A DNA stretch of 32,941 nt from Woeseiaceae bacterium (GTDB lineage: Bacteria > Pseudomonadota > Gammaproteobacteria > Steroidobacterales > Woeseiaceae): the NCBI GenBank assembly GCA_030065915.1, contig JASJCQ010000032.1, forward strand, positions 1 through 32,941, in the 5' to 3' direction. Positions 7,412-15,946 of the stretch are shown piece by piece. A program made the position numbers and the translations under genes. Numbering within the stretch: position 1 is the first letter of the stretch; the number at the start of each line of letters is the position of its first letter. The notes beneath the pieces are model-generated. The model was not told the DNA's origin. It saw only the letters and a program-made list of their open reading frames with translations, and did not search any database.

Positions 7412-8167
7412 TTACGCAGCCCTGTCTGACGTGTTGCGCTCAGACAGCCACGTCTCGAGATCGTCGGAGCCGCCGATCAGCTGGCCGTCAACGAACACCT
7501 GCGGGTACGTCGTCGCATTAGCAACCGCGCGCAGCGTCTGGTCCGTGTAGTCGCGGTTCAATACCAGCTCTTCGAACTCGATGCCGGCGTCGCGAAGCAG
7601 GCCCTTGGCCTTCGCGCAGAACGGGCAGCCCGGACGCGAAAACACGGTTACGTCGAGCGGCGCTTCTGCGTTGGGGTCGAGGTACTTGAGCATCGTATCC
7701 GCGTCAGAAACGTGGAACGGGTCGCCCGGCTCCTGCGGCTCGATGAACATCTTCTCTACGACGCCATCCTTGACGAGCATCGAGTAACGCCATGAGCGCT
7801 TGCCGAAGCCCAGGTCTTCCTTGCCAACCAGCAGGCCGACGCCGTCGGTCAGCTCGCCGTTGCCGTCCGGCAGGAAGGTGATGCGATCAGCATTCTGCGC
7901 GAGCTTCCACTCGTTCATGACGAATGCGTCATTGACCGAAACGCAAATGATCTCGTCGACACCCAACTCGGCGAACTTCGGTGCCAGTTGGTTGTAACGC
8001 GGCACATGCGACGACGAGCACGTCGGCGTGAATGCGCCAGGCAGCGAAAAGACGACAACGGTCTTGCCGCCGAAGATGTCGGCCGTCGTTTTCTCAACCC
8101 AGTCATGATCTTCGCGGGTCTTGAACGTGACGTCCGGCAGTTTTTTTCCTTCAAATGATTCAAACAC
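7412..8167 (-). CDS. Peroxiredoxin-glutaredoxin hybrid (glutathione-dependent peroxidase)
   Basis: A 251-residue cytoplasmic peroxidase joining a Prx5-type peroxiredoxin to its own glutaredoxin. Residues 1-165: peroxiredoxin with peroxidatic Cys50 in PGAFTPTC and the [12 protein letters not shown] segment. Residues 170-251: glutaredoxin with the CPFC active site (Cys181, Cys184), [10 protein letters not shown] and [10 protein letters not shown]. The hybrid reduces H2O2 and organic peroxides using glutathione, as described for Haemophilus and Chromatium homologues. The start is GTG at 8167 with AAGGAG about 8 nt upstream. It lies 37 nt after dps on the same strand, opposite oxyR, so induction by OxyR is likely. 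A terminator follows. Confidence 0.95.
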   Translation of the reverse strand: MFESFEGKKLPDVTFKTREDHDWVEKTTADIFGGKTVVVFSLPGAFTPTCSSSHVPRYNQLAPKFAELGVDEIICVSVNDAFVMNEWKLAQNADRITFLPDGNGELTDGVGLLVGKEDLGFGKRSWRYSMLVKDGVVEKMFIEPQEPGDPFHVSDADTMLKYLDPNAEAPLDVTVFSRPGCPFCAKAKGLLRDAGIEFEELVLNRDYTDQTLRAVANATTYPQVFVDGQLIGGSDDLETWLSERNTSDRAA

Positions 8168-8204
8168 GTGCTTCTCTCCTTTTAGCTGTTAATCGATAGG
8201 TTAT

Positions 8205-8672
8205 TCAGGCCAGCATGCTTCTCAGCATCCAGGCGTTCTTTTCATGTATCTGCATACGCTGCGTCAGCAGGTCGGCGGTAGGCTCGTCGCTTGCCTCATC
8301 GGCGATCGGGAACACGCTGCGCGCCGTCCTGACCACTGCTTCCTGACCAAGCACGAGCTGCCGGATCATTTCCTCCGCAGACTCGTCTCCACTGCCTTCC
8401 TCGATGCTCGTGAGGCCGGCATAGCTCGAGTACGAGCCAGGCGCGCGCTCTCCGAGCGCACGGATTCGCTCAGCGATCTCGTCAACCGCCGTTGCGAGCT
8501 CCGTGTACTGCCCTTCGAACATCAGGTGCAGCGTGTTGAACATCGGACCTTCGACGTTCCAGTGATAGTTGTGTGTCTTGAGATAGAGCGTGTAGCTATC
8601 CGCCAGCAGCCTTGACAGCCCTTCGGCCAGCTTCTGTCGGTGCCCTTCCGAGATACCGATGTTAACCTGCAT
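8205..8672 (-). CDS. dps: Dps-family DNA-binding ferritin-like protein
   Basis: A 155-residue protein of the usual Dps length. Dps forms a 12-subunit shell that oxidises Fe(II) with H2O2, stores the iron and can coat DNA. Seen: the ferroxidase signature, with the first ligand in [13 protein letters not shown] (His about 34 and His about 37) and the matching acids in [23 protein letters not shown] (about 53-75), contributed across a dimer interface. The N-terminal tail is short and not lysine-rich, so DNA coating is uncertain. ATG 8672 is preceded by AAGGAG at good spacing. It is the first gene of a dps-peroxiredoxin unit transcribed away from oxyR. Confidence 0.94.
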   Translation of the reverse strand: MQVNIGISEGHRQKLAEGLSRLLADSYTLYLKTHNYHWNVEGPMFNTLHLMFEGQYTELATAVDEIAERIRALGERAPGSYSSYAGLTSIEEGSGDESAEEMIRQLVLGQEAVVRTARSVFPIADEASDEPTADLLTQRMQIHEKNAWMLRSMLA

Positions 8673-8769
8673 GGGAGTGCTCCTTAAGTTTAAGTTACCT
8701 AATGTTACGGTTGCGTCGATCGAATGAAAAATGGTTTATTTCGATCATTACAATCGATAAAATGCATGG
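8673..8769. promoter_or_regulatory. Divergent dps/oxyR control region
   Basis: This 97-nt gap separates dps from oxyR and must hold both promoters. On the plus strand TTTATT (8735-8740), 17 nt, TAAAAT (8758-8763) would start transcription at about the oxyR ATG (8770). The region has repeated CGAT/ATCG tetrads with dyad symmetry: ATCGAA (8719-8724) with TTCGAT (8740-8745), and CGAT (8742-8745) with ATCG (8753-8756). OxyR binds four spaced half-sites, classically ATAG/CTAT; these ATCG-type elements could be the local version, but the match is loose. Confidence 0.45.
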
Positions 8770-9714
8770 ATGAGGCTTCCAACGACAAAGCAATTGCAGT
8801 ACTTCTCGGCCCTGGCGGAAACGGGGCACTTTGGACGGGCAGCGGAGCGCTGCTTCGTCTCCCAGTCGGCGTTCTCGAACGCCATTCGTGAGCTCGAGAC
8901 TCTGCTGGGCGCGCAGTTGGTGGACCGCACCAACCGGCGTGTCACGATAACCTCGGTCGGGAGGCAGGTCGCGATTCAGGCGAGGCTGTGCCTGCAGGAT
9001 ATCGAGCAGCTCGTCGACATCGCCGGCGGGCACCAGAAGCCGCTTGGCGGAGAGCTTCGCCTCGGCGTTATTCCGACGATCGCGCCGTTCATGCTGCCGA
9101 AGGTACTGCCCAAGCTGCGGCGACGCTACCCGGACCTGAAGCTGTTCCTGGTCGAGGATCAGACGCAGCGCCTGTATGAAAAACTGATGGAGGGAACGCT
9201 GGATGTGTTGCTTCTGGCCTTACCGTTCGAGCTGAAGGGCGCCGACGTTCTGCCGATGTTCGAGGACCGCTTCGCGCTTGCCTATCGACGAGGCTCAGGG
9301 CGAATCGACCCCGACGACTTTCGCGTCAGCCAGCTGGAGTCCGACAGTATCCTGCTGCTCGAAGACGGGCACTGCCTGCGCGATCACGCGCTCGAGGCCT
9401 GCAAGATTCGCAACCTGCAGAAGGTCCAGAAGTTCTCGGCAAGCAGCCTGCTGACGCTGGTCGAGATGATCGACGCAGACCTGGGCGTCAGCTTCCTGCC
9501 GGACATGGCCCGAGGGTCCGCGATGTTGAAGAACACGCGCGTAGAGATGCACGCGGTCAGCGACCGGAGCGTGCGGACTATCGGCCTGGCCTGGCGCAAG
9601 GGTTCTGCACGCATCGAGGAGTTTGAGATGCTCGGCGAATTCTTCACAACGCACTTCATGCCCGCCCCCGCCGTCAAGTCAGGCGGATCGCGCAAGAAGA
9701 GGAACGGCCGCTAG
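8770..9714 (+). CDS. oxyR: OxyR, LysR-family hydrogen-peroxide-sensing regulator
   Basis: A 314-residue LysR-type regulator. Residues 1-60 hold the helix-turn-helix (HFGRAAERCFVSQSAFSNAIRELE); residues about 90-300 are the ligand-binding fold. LLLEDGHCLRDHALEACKI carries Cys202 and Cys211, nine residues apart like Cys199 and Cys208 of E. coli OxyR, which form the activating disulfide with peroxide. Thus a true OxyR, not a generic LysR. It is divergent from dps and the peroxiredoxin hybrid, its expected targets. ATG 8770 has no Shine-Dalgarno sequence and a -10-like TAAAAT 6 nt upstream, suggesting a leaderless mRNA. Its TAG overlaps the TAG of the convergent diguanylate cyclase gene by 2 nt. 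Confidence 0.96.
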   Translation: MRLPTTKQLQYFSALAETGHFGRAAERCFVSQSAFSNAIRELETLLGAQLVDRTNRRVTITSVGRQVAIQARLCLQDIEQLVDIAGGHQKPLGGELRLGVIPTIAPFMLPKVLPKLRRRYPDLKLFLVEDQTQRLYEKLMEGTLDVLLLALPFELKGADVLPMFEDRFALAYRRGSGRIDPDDFRVSQLESDSILLLEDGHCLRDHALEACKIRNLQKVQKFSASSLLTLVEMIDADLGVSFLPDMARGSAMLKNTRVEMHAVSDRSVRTIGLAWRKGSARIEEFEMLGEFFTTHFMPAPAVKSGGSRKKRNGR

Positions 9715-11747
9715 GACGCCTCTAGAACGGACGCCAGCTCGATGCGGTCGCGACCCGACTGCTTGGCGAGGTACAAGGCCTTGTCGGCCTGCACGAGCAG
9801 TTTTTCGTTGGTCTCGCCGTGTTCGGGAAAGGTCGCAACGCCGGCCGAGATCGTGATCTTGATCGGCTTGGTCGCCGTTTCCACACGGACCCGTCGTGCG
9901 TCGCGGCTGACGGCGAGAGCTCGCTCCCGAGCCGCGTCGAGGCCTGCGGCCGGCAGCACGATGACAAACTCCTCGCCACCGAAGCGATAGACAATATCCT
10001 CGTCTCGCACGGACCGCGTCAGCTGATCGGCGAGCTCCACCAGGACCTGATCGCCAGTATCGTGGCCGTGCTCATCGTTCACCTGCTTGAACTTGTCGAT
10101 ATCCAGCATGATGACCGACACGGGCTGATCGGAGCGACGCGCGCGCAGCAGCTCCCGGTGCAGCGTCTCGTCCAGGAACCGACGGTTGTAGAGCTTGGTC
10201 AGCGGGTCACGTATCGAGTCTTCGTGGAGCTGATTGCGAAGTTCGATTCCCGACAGGGTTGGGCCAAGACGATCGGCGATACCGTTCATCAGCGATAGCG
10301 TGCGCTCCGCGTCGACTTCGCGTTTCTCCTGTGCCTCATCCACCGGCACGTGCAGTGTCAGCAGGCCGATCGGTCCGTTCTGGGTCATTACCGGGATGCA
10401 GTACTGGCTGCCCGCGCCGATGCCGTTGTAGTGACGGCAACGCAACGACGCCTTCGAGTCGCTGGACTCGTGGACGACGCCGCGCCGCAGCGCCCAGCAA
10501 TCGTGCTTCTGTATCGGATGCGAGAGCAGGTCCTGCTCATCACCCCAACTGATCACGCAATCGGAGCCTTCCGTATCGGTGAGGATGTAGAGCGCGCCGC
10601 TCTCATTGGGAAACAACACTCGCGCGTGTGCCAGCAGCACGTCATACGCCTCGGGCTTCGTGGCACAAGCCTGCAGATAGCTGCCGAGGTCACTGAGCAT
10701 CGCATTCTCTTCGTTGAGGCGATTGACCTCGTTGAGACGTACGGTCAGCTCCGTCGTCAGTTTGCTGCGCTGTTCCTCGTTCGCTTTTCGTTCCGTGATG
10801 TCGCGGAGCATACCGACATACAGGCGCTTGCCTTCGAGCTTGAGTTCGTTGACGGTCAGCTCGATCGGGAATTCGCTGCCGTCCCGACGCTTGGCGATCA
10901 GCTCGCGACCCACGCCGATGATGCGGCCTCGCCCGGTGCGCATGTGGGACTGGATATAGCTGTCGTGTCGTTCGCTGTGTTCGGCAGGCATCAGGTCTCG
11001 AACGTTCATGCTGACGAGTTCGTTGTGGCCGTAACCGAAGATTTTGCCCGCGGCGCGGTTGCAGGATTCGATCGTTCCGGTGTGGTCGATCGTTATGATG
11101 GCGTCTTCTGCGTTGTCCAGGATCGCTCTGCCCCGGGCCTCGCTCTCACGCAGAGACTTTTCGACAGCGGCCTGGTCGAGACGGCTTCGAACGCTCAGGA
11201 TCAGGTTGGTGCAGGTCGTCAGGAACGGACGCAGCGAGTCGATCAGTTCCTTGTTGTAGCCGCCCTCGCGGTTGGCGATACCGACCATGCCGATCATCTT
11301 GTCGCGATGAAAGAACGGCAGCCCCAGGAAAGCGTCCAGCGGGGGATGCCCCTCCGGAATACCGGCTCGCCTCGGGTCTGTCGATGGGCTGTTTGCGATC
11401 ACAGCCGCGGCGCTGGTCATGACGCTGCCGAACAGGGACTGCATATTTCGAAACTCGAGTCCCTGCTCTGCGTTCTCTTCGTACAAGGCTCGTGTTTCGT
11501 CGTCCCACGCGATATTCGTGATGGCATGGGTTTTCAGATAGGGGCTGCCATCGTCTTCGTGAAACACCTCGCCGATAAAGCCGTATTCGCTATCGGTTAG
11601 CGACAACAGCGCCGTCAGCATGCCGTCGAACACAGCATTCGTGTCGCTGGTTATGACGAACTGCGACTGAGCACGCGTAACCGCCTCCAGCAGCTGGACC
11701 TCGATGGAGTCCTGCTTATCGCTCGTGTCGGTCGGTGGGTTCTTCAT
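9711..11747 (-). CDS. Diguanylate cyclase with GAF-PAS-GAF sensory domains
   Basis: A 678-residue, apparently soluble protein that should make cyclic di-GMP from two GTP. Order: GAF about residues 20-180 (around YGFIGEVFHEDDG and LDAFLGLPFFHRDKMIGMVGIANREGG); PAS about 200-320 (ILDNAEDAIITIDHTGTI, closing with GMLRDITERK); a short coiled segment; a second GAF about 360-500 (NESGALYILTDTEGSD and GSQYCIPVMTQNGPIGLLTL); GGDEF about 515-670. The catalytic motif is GGEEF (590-594), with an inhibitory RxxD site (RDED) five residues before it, so activity and product inhibition are both expected. No EAL or HD-GYP domain. I chose ATG 11747; a TTG at 11816 would add 23 basic residues. No transmembrane segment is visible. 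Confidence 0.92.
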   Translation of the reverse strand: MKNPPTDTSDKQDSIEVQLLEAVTRAQSQFVITSDTNAVFDGMLTALLSLTDSEYGFIGEVFHEDDGSPYLKTHAITNIAWDDETRALYEENAEQGLEFRNMQSLFGSVMTSAAAVIANSPSTDPRRAGIPEGHPPLDAFLGLPFFHRDKMIGMVGIANREGGYNKELIDSLRPFLTTCTNLILSVRSRLDQAAVEKSLRESEARGRAILDNAEDAIITIDHTGTIESCNRAAGKIFGYGHNELVSMNVRDLMPAEHSERHDSYIQSHMRTGRGRIIGVGRELIAKRRDGSEFPIELTVNELKLEGKRLYVGMLRDITERKANEEQRSKLTTELTVRLNEVNRLNEENAMLSDLGSYLQACATKPEAYDVLLAHARVLFPNESGALYILTDTEGSDCVISWGDEQDLLSHPIQKHDCWALRRGVVHESSDSKASLRCRHYNGIGAGSQYCIPVMTQNGPIGLLTLHVPVDEAQEKREVDAERTLSLMNGIADRLGPTLSGIELRNQLHEDSIRDPLTKLYNRRFLDETLHRELLRARRSDQPVSVIMLDIDKFKQVNDEHGHDTGDQVLVELADQLTRSVRDEDIVYRFGGEEFVIVLPAAGLDAARERALAVSRDARRVRVETATKPIKITISAGVATFPEHGETNEKLLVQADKALYLAKQSGRDRIELASVLEAS

Positions 11748-12119
11748 GAATCGCTGACACTCTGATCGCCATCGCAAACGGTCCTGCCACAGCCGGTGAC
11801 GCCGTTTGACACACAAAATCCTTGCCGCAACCCCAATTCGGTGTTTATTCGCGGCTTCAGTACGGTGTATCGGCTGATTCGTGGCGTTCTTTAAGCCATT
11901 CTGCCCAAGCCTGACATTCAGTTAAGATGTCGCGACAGCCACCTCCGTCGCCAGTAGCGGCAGTGTCGGCGACCGACCGCCAGACCAATGATCGGCCGCG
12001 GATCCGGTAGCGTTGGCTGAACGTGAGCGTAGTCTCTGACCGGGCTCGGCAACAATAAGAACACCCGACAGCCGTCGAGCTAACAGGGTGAAGAGAATCG
12101 TCCGGGGGGACAAAGACGG
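11748..12119. other. Intergenic region between the diguanylate cyclase and MFS genes
   Basis: About 370 nt between two divergently transcribed genes. It should hold both promoters. I see no convincing operator, terminator or small gene; a 63-codon minus-strand frame (11922-12113) is arginine-rich and looks like chance coding. GGGGGGACAAAGACGG precedes the MFS start but is only a weak ribosome-binding site. Confidence 0.5.
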
Positions 12120-13364
12120 ATGGGAACTACGCTACCGGGCAAGCGCGTCGGCCCTAAGTTCATTGCGGCGCTGTTACTCGCCCAGTTTGTGTTCTTCGTC
12201 GCATTGCTGGGACCCGCTATCGTCGGGCTCGGCCTCAAAATACAGACTATCGTGCCCGACGCCGAGAAGACGTCGGCGCTGGGAATCGTTGCAGGATTCG
12301 GCGCCATCGTCGCCGTTGTCGCCAACGTCATTTTCGGGCGGCTCTCCGATCGGACCACCTCTCGCTGGGGCCGACGTCGTCCGTGGATCGTTGGCGGGAC
12401 GATCGTCATGGCAGTCGGTCTCGTTGCGATGGCCCTGTCACCCAGCGTGCCCATGATGACGCTGAGCTGGTGCCTGGTGCAGCTTGCCGCCAATGCCGCA
12501 CTCGCTCCGTTCATTGCCACAGTTTCGGACCAGGTGCCGCCGCAGCAACGAGCCAGCGTTTCCGCGCTGCTCGGCATCGCGATCAATCTGGGCGTGCTCG
12601 GCGGAACCTATGTCGCTGAGATCTTCGCCAATGAGATGCTGTTGATGTTCGGCCTGCCGTCGATCTTCGCGATCGTGGCGATGATTGTGTACGCCATCGT
12701 CCTACCTGACCAGCGGCTGGACGAGAAACCGCCGCCAATGAAGCCCACCGAATGGATCAGCACATTCTGGGTCAGTCCTCGCGAGCATCCTGACTTCTCG
12801 CTGGTCTGGCTGTCGCGTTTCATGATCATGCTGGCCACATTCATGTTTACGACATTCCGCCTGTTCTATCTGCAGGATGAACTTGAGCTAAGCGTGGAGG
12901 AGGCGCCTGCCGTAGTCACACGGGGCGTGCTGATCTACACGATCGCACTGATGCTCGTCTGCTGGGGCGCCGGCAAGATCTCCGATGCGACGGGCAAGAG
13001 GAAAGCGTTCGTCGCCTGGTCGACGCTGATCTTCGGCATCGGCACGGCCCTGTTGGCACACGCCGAGACGGTCGCGCACTTCTATTTAATCGAGGCGTTG
13101 CTGGGCGTGGCGACGGGTGTCTACATGGCTGTTGAGCTTGCGCTCGTTATCGACGTCCTGCCGAATCCGGACGATGCGGGCAAGGACCTTGGCGTGTTCA
13201 ACATCGCGAATGCGTTGCCGCAGACGGTGGCGCCGCTATTCGGCGCGATGCTGTTGGGCGTGGCGGACGCGGCGAACCAGAACTATACGCTGTTGCTTTA
13301 CACGGCCGGCATTGCCGGACTGATCGGCGCGCTGGTGATTATTCCGATCAAGAAGGCAAAGTAG
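12120..13364 (+). CDS. Major facilitator superfamily transporter
   Basis: A 414-residue inner-membrane protein with about 12 hydrophobic segments in two bundles. Seen: the loop 2-3 MFS signature FGRLSDRTTSRWGRRRPWIVGG (split around residues 71-92), its second-half echo WGAGKISDATGKRKAFVAWST (about 282-302), and a central cytoplasmic loop near PPPMKPTEWISTFW. The GRxSDRTxSRxGRRRPW form is common in the SLC45/glycoside-pentoside-hexuronide-like branch, so a sugar or glycoside is a possible substrate, but this is only family inference. No metabolic gene is beside it. It converges on the hybrid histidine kinase gene with 52 nt between stops and no clear terminator. Confidence 0.85.
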   Translation: MGTTLPGKRVGPKFIAALLLAQFVFFVALLGPAIVGLGLKIQTIVPDAEKTSALGIVAGFGAIVAVVANVIFGRLSDRTTSRWGRRRPWIVGGTIVMAVGLVAMALSPSVPMMTLSWCLVQLAANAALAPFIATVSDQVPPQQRASVSALLGIAINLGVLGGTYVAEIFANEMLLMFGLPSIFAIVAMIVYAIVLPDQRLDEKPPPMKPTEWISTFWVSPREHPDFSLVWLSRFMIMLATFMFTTFRLFYLQDELELSVEEAPAVVTRGVLIYTIALMLVCWGAGKISDATGKRKAFVAWSTLIFGIGTALLAHAETVAHFYLIEALLGVATGVYMAVELALVIDVLPNPDDAGKDLGVFNIANALPQTVAPLFGAMLLGVADAANQNYTLLLYTAGIAGLIGALVIIPIKKAK

Positions 13365-13416
13365 CGAGGCGAGCGCCGTGACTGGCTGCCGTACAGTAAG
13401 ACACGGGCCTGGCGAG

Positions 13417-15591
13417 CTATGTCGATCCGTTTAACGTCGCAGAAACGGCATTCAGCAGCTGGCCCTGCGTGACGGGCTTCATTAGCCTTATGGCATCCTC
13501 GTCGACGTCCTCTTCATGCGTATTCGGCCGACTGTCGTAGCCCGTAATGTACAGGAAGCGCATGTGCGGGTGCTGCTCCCTGACTGCCCTGGCCAGTGAC
13601 GGCCCTTGCAGTTCGCCCGGCATGACGATGTCCGTCACCACGAGATCGAATCGGCCGTTAAGCTTGAGCAGATCGAATGCCTCGTCGCCGCTTTTTGCCG
13701 TCTGTACTTTGTGCCCGCCAGACTCGAGCATGCGCCGGATGACCGTTCTAACGTCATCCTGGTCCTCCACGAGAAGAATGAGCGCCGAGGTCTTTTGTTT
13801 CCAGGACCCGGGCGCGTCCCCGGACAGGTCGTGGACTGAAGTCTGATCGGCATCGTCGAGCGCCGGAAAGTACAATCGAATCAGCGTCCCGTCACCCGGC
13901 GCCGACTCGACCTTGATCGCTCCGCGCGACTGCTTGACGAAACCCTGCACAGTAGAAAGCCCCAGACCCGTTCCCTGCCCGACCGGTTTCGTCGAGTAGA
14001 AGGGGTCGAACATCCTGTCCATCGCATCAGTGTCCATACCAATGCCGTCGTCCCCGACGGCGAGCATGACATATCGACCGGGTTCCACTCGCTCCCCGTC
14101 ATGGCCTGTGAACTCGCGGTCGATTTCAACGTTGGCGGTCGTGATGCTGATCCGGCCGGAACCTGCGACCGCATCCCTCGCGTTGACCAGCAGGTTAACC
14201 AATGTACTCTGCATCGAGCCCATGTCGGCCATCGTCAGCCAGATGTCATCCTCGAGCTTCATGCTCATCCGGATGCTGCTTTCTATGGTTCTGCTAATCC
14301 ACTGTTCGGTCTGGCGAACGACTTCGTTGATGTCGAGTGCGACGGGCAGGAGCTGCGCCTTTCGCGCATAGGCCAGCATATTCTGCGTGAGCTCTGCGCC
14401 GCGCTTCGCTGCCATCAGACTGTCTTCGATGTAGCGTGTTGCTTCCTCGCGAGAGAAACCCTCCCCCTGCATCTTCATTAGCAACAATTCGAGATTACCC
14501 ATTACGACGGCAAGCAGATTGTTGAAATCGTGCGCGATACCACCGGTCAGCTGCCCGACGGTCTCTATTTTCTGCGCCTGGATCGCGACGGACTTGGCCT
14601 CTGCCAGCTGGTTTTCGGTCCTGCGAATCGCCGTCAGATCGATGTTCGATCCGGCGACCCTGACGGGCTTGCCGTTCTGGTCGCGAATGACGATGGCATC
14701 GCCTTTGATCCAGTTCAGCCTGCCATCCGGCAGCCGAACCCGGTATTCGGCGTCGAAGATTCCGTCCGAACCTTCTGCCAGCGATGCAAAGAACCTTTTC
14801 TTGGCCTGGTCGAGGTCGTCCGGGTGCACACTCCTTTCCCAGTCCTCGAACCTGCCATTAAACGCCGACGGCTCCACGCCGTGGAGCTCCCGGGACACGT
14901 CGTCCCAGACCAGCTTGCCGCTGGCGATATCGTAATCCCAGATACCGAAACGCCCGGCTCGCTTCGCAAGACTCAGGGCATCGTTGACGCGGTCAACCTC
15001 AGCCGACTTTCTCACGAAAATCAGGACGAGGCTGATGCACGCGATCGAATAGGCGACCGACAGTGTATTGGCGACGAAAATCAACGGCAGGTCATCGACG
15101 AGCCATCGCAACGCTCGCTCGAAAGGCTGGATCAACACGAACATCGACGCCGCGCCACACAGCGAGGCGAAAACGGTTATCAGAGTGGCCCGCAGGCTCG
15201 GCAGTTTCTCGACCAGCACGACGCGAAAGTGTCTGAGCGCCAGCCCCATCACTGCGTAGACAAGGTAGACCGCCACCCCCGAGAACGTGAAGCTCCCGCC
15301 GACGAAACCCCGCGCGGCGGCGCCCATCACGCCGGCAATGGCAGCGGCGATAGGACCGCCGACAATGCCCGACAGAATAACGGGGCCCGCCCTGGCATCC
15401 ACGGTAGCACCGTCCCCGAGCGTTACCGGCACGACGGTTACGAGTGCGGCCGTCAGGCCGAAGCAGAGGCCGAACAGAATGTTGGCCGTCGCCTGCCTGA
15501 CGTAAGACCGATTGTTCTCGAGGAACAGAAAGGCGAGCCCCATAAAACTCAGGAGCAGTATGTTCTCGGCAATCTGCAGAACAACGGTCAT
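13417..15591 (-). CDS. Hybrid histidine kinase with LytS-type membrane sensor, PAS and receiver domains
   Basis: A 724-residue inner-membrane kinase. Residues 1-195 are a 5TM-5TMR_LYT-like sensor with about six hydrophobic segments and the conserved RAGPVILSGIVGGPIAAAIAG and MGAAARGFVGG segments. Residues about 205-325 are a PAS domain with PAC (FGIWDYDIASGKLVW; EYRVRLPDGRLNWIKG). HisKA follows with phosphoacceptor His354 (GGIAHDFNNLL), then HATPase_c with N box LVNLLVNARDAV, G1 DDGIGM and G2 GTGLGLS. Residues 603-724 are a receiver with Asp654 (VVTDIVMPG), acidic EDQDD and Lys near LMKPV. LytS-type sensors in Firmicutes respond to cell-wall or pyruvate signals; the input here is unknown. No separate response regulator is nearby. 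Confidence 0.93.
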   Translation of the reverse strand: MTVVLQIAENILLLSFMGLAFLFLENNRSYVRQATANILFGLCFGLTAALVTVVPVTLGDGATVDARAGPVILSGIVGGPIAAAIAGVMGAAARGFVGGSFTFSGVAVYLVYAVMGLALRHFRVVLVEKLPSLRATLITVFASLCGAASMFVLIQPFERALRWLVDDLPLIFVANTLSVAYSIACISLVLIFVRKSAEVDRVNDALSLAKRAGRFGIWDYDIASGKLVWDDVSRELHGVEPSAFNGRFEDWERSVHPDDLDQAKKRFFASLAEGSDGIFDAEYRVRLPDGRLNWIKGDAIVIRDQNGKPVRVAGSNIDLTAIRRTENQLAEAKSVAIQAQKIETVGQLTGGIAHDFNNLLAVVMGNLELLLMKMQGEGFSREEATRYIEDSLMAAKRGAELTQNMLAYARKAQLLPVALDINEVVRQTEQWISRTIESSIRMSMKLEDDIWLTMADMGSMQSTLVNLLVNARDAVAGSGRISITTANVEIDREFTGHDGERVEPGRYVMLAVGDDGIGMDTDAMDRMFDPFYSTKPVGQGTGLGLSTVQGFVKQSRGAIKVESAPGDGTLIRLYFPALDDADQTSVHDLSGDAPGSWKQKTSALILLVEDQDDVRTVIRRMLESGGHKVQTAKSGDEAFDLLKLNGRFDLVVTDIVMPGELQGPSLARAVREQHPHMRFLYITGYDSRPNTHEEDVDEDAIRLMKPVTQGQLLNAVSATLNGST

Positions 15592-15860
15592 TTCCCGCCG
15601 GGGCCTCGCTGGTACGTTGTTGGCAGAGACTCAGGCGCCCGTAGTCGGACCGCACGCCGATATGGTAATGATCGAACAGGGTCAGTTTAGTGCGTAGCGA
15701 TAATAAATCCAGTGGGCAGGCAGATCCGATCCGCTAGCTCTTGCTGCAAGACGATATCCGAACGGTTGAGAACTTCAGCGTATTGGAGCTGCGAATGCTG
15801 AATGCGCCGTTGCCGTCGCCATCGAAAGGCAACGGTCAAAGCCCGGGCGATCGAGGTTAA
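15592..15860. other. Intergenic region upstream of the hybrid kinase gene
   Basis: About 270 nt with no supported gene. It should contain the kinase promoter (minus strand). A perfect 8-bp inverted repeat, CCGTTGCC (15807-15814) with GGCAACGG (15828-15835), is visible. A minus-strand frame through it reads FDGDGNGAFSI, resembling a calcium-binding loop, but it has a stop just upstream and no start, so I do not call a gene. Confidence 0.4.
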
Positions 15861-15897
15861 GGAAAAGGGTCGAGCCATCTTTCGGTGACTCGACCCT
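15861..15897 (-). terminator. Rho-independent terminator after the polyproline protein gene
   Basis: Arms AGGGTCGAG (15866-15874) and CTCGACCCT (15889-15897) pair perfectly over 9 bp with a 14-nt loop. On the minus strand the stem runs into TTTTCC. It lies 49 nt past the stop of the gene ending at 15947. Confidence 0.8.
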
Positions 15898-15946
15898 GTT
15901 TCATGTCACACGTTTTATCCAGTCGCTCGTTCTGACACTGGTGCCG

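Noticed and set aside
10350..11600. 416-codon plus-strand frame opposite the diguanylate cyclase gene
   Set aside because: Antisense to GAF-PAS-GAF-GGDEF; no family features.
14530..15690. 386-codon plus-strand frame opposite the hybrid kinase gene
   Set aside because: Antisense to a gene with complete HisKA, HATPase and receiver motifs.
15780..15900. Possible remnant of a calcium-binding repeat protein (FDGDGNG on the minus strand)
   Set aside because: A stop codon lies four codons before the motif and there is no start; the frame is about 33 codons. Too short to support a pseudogene.
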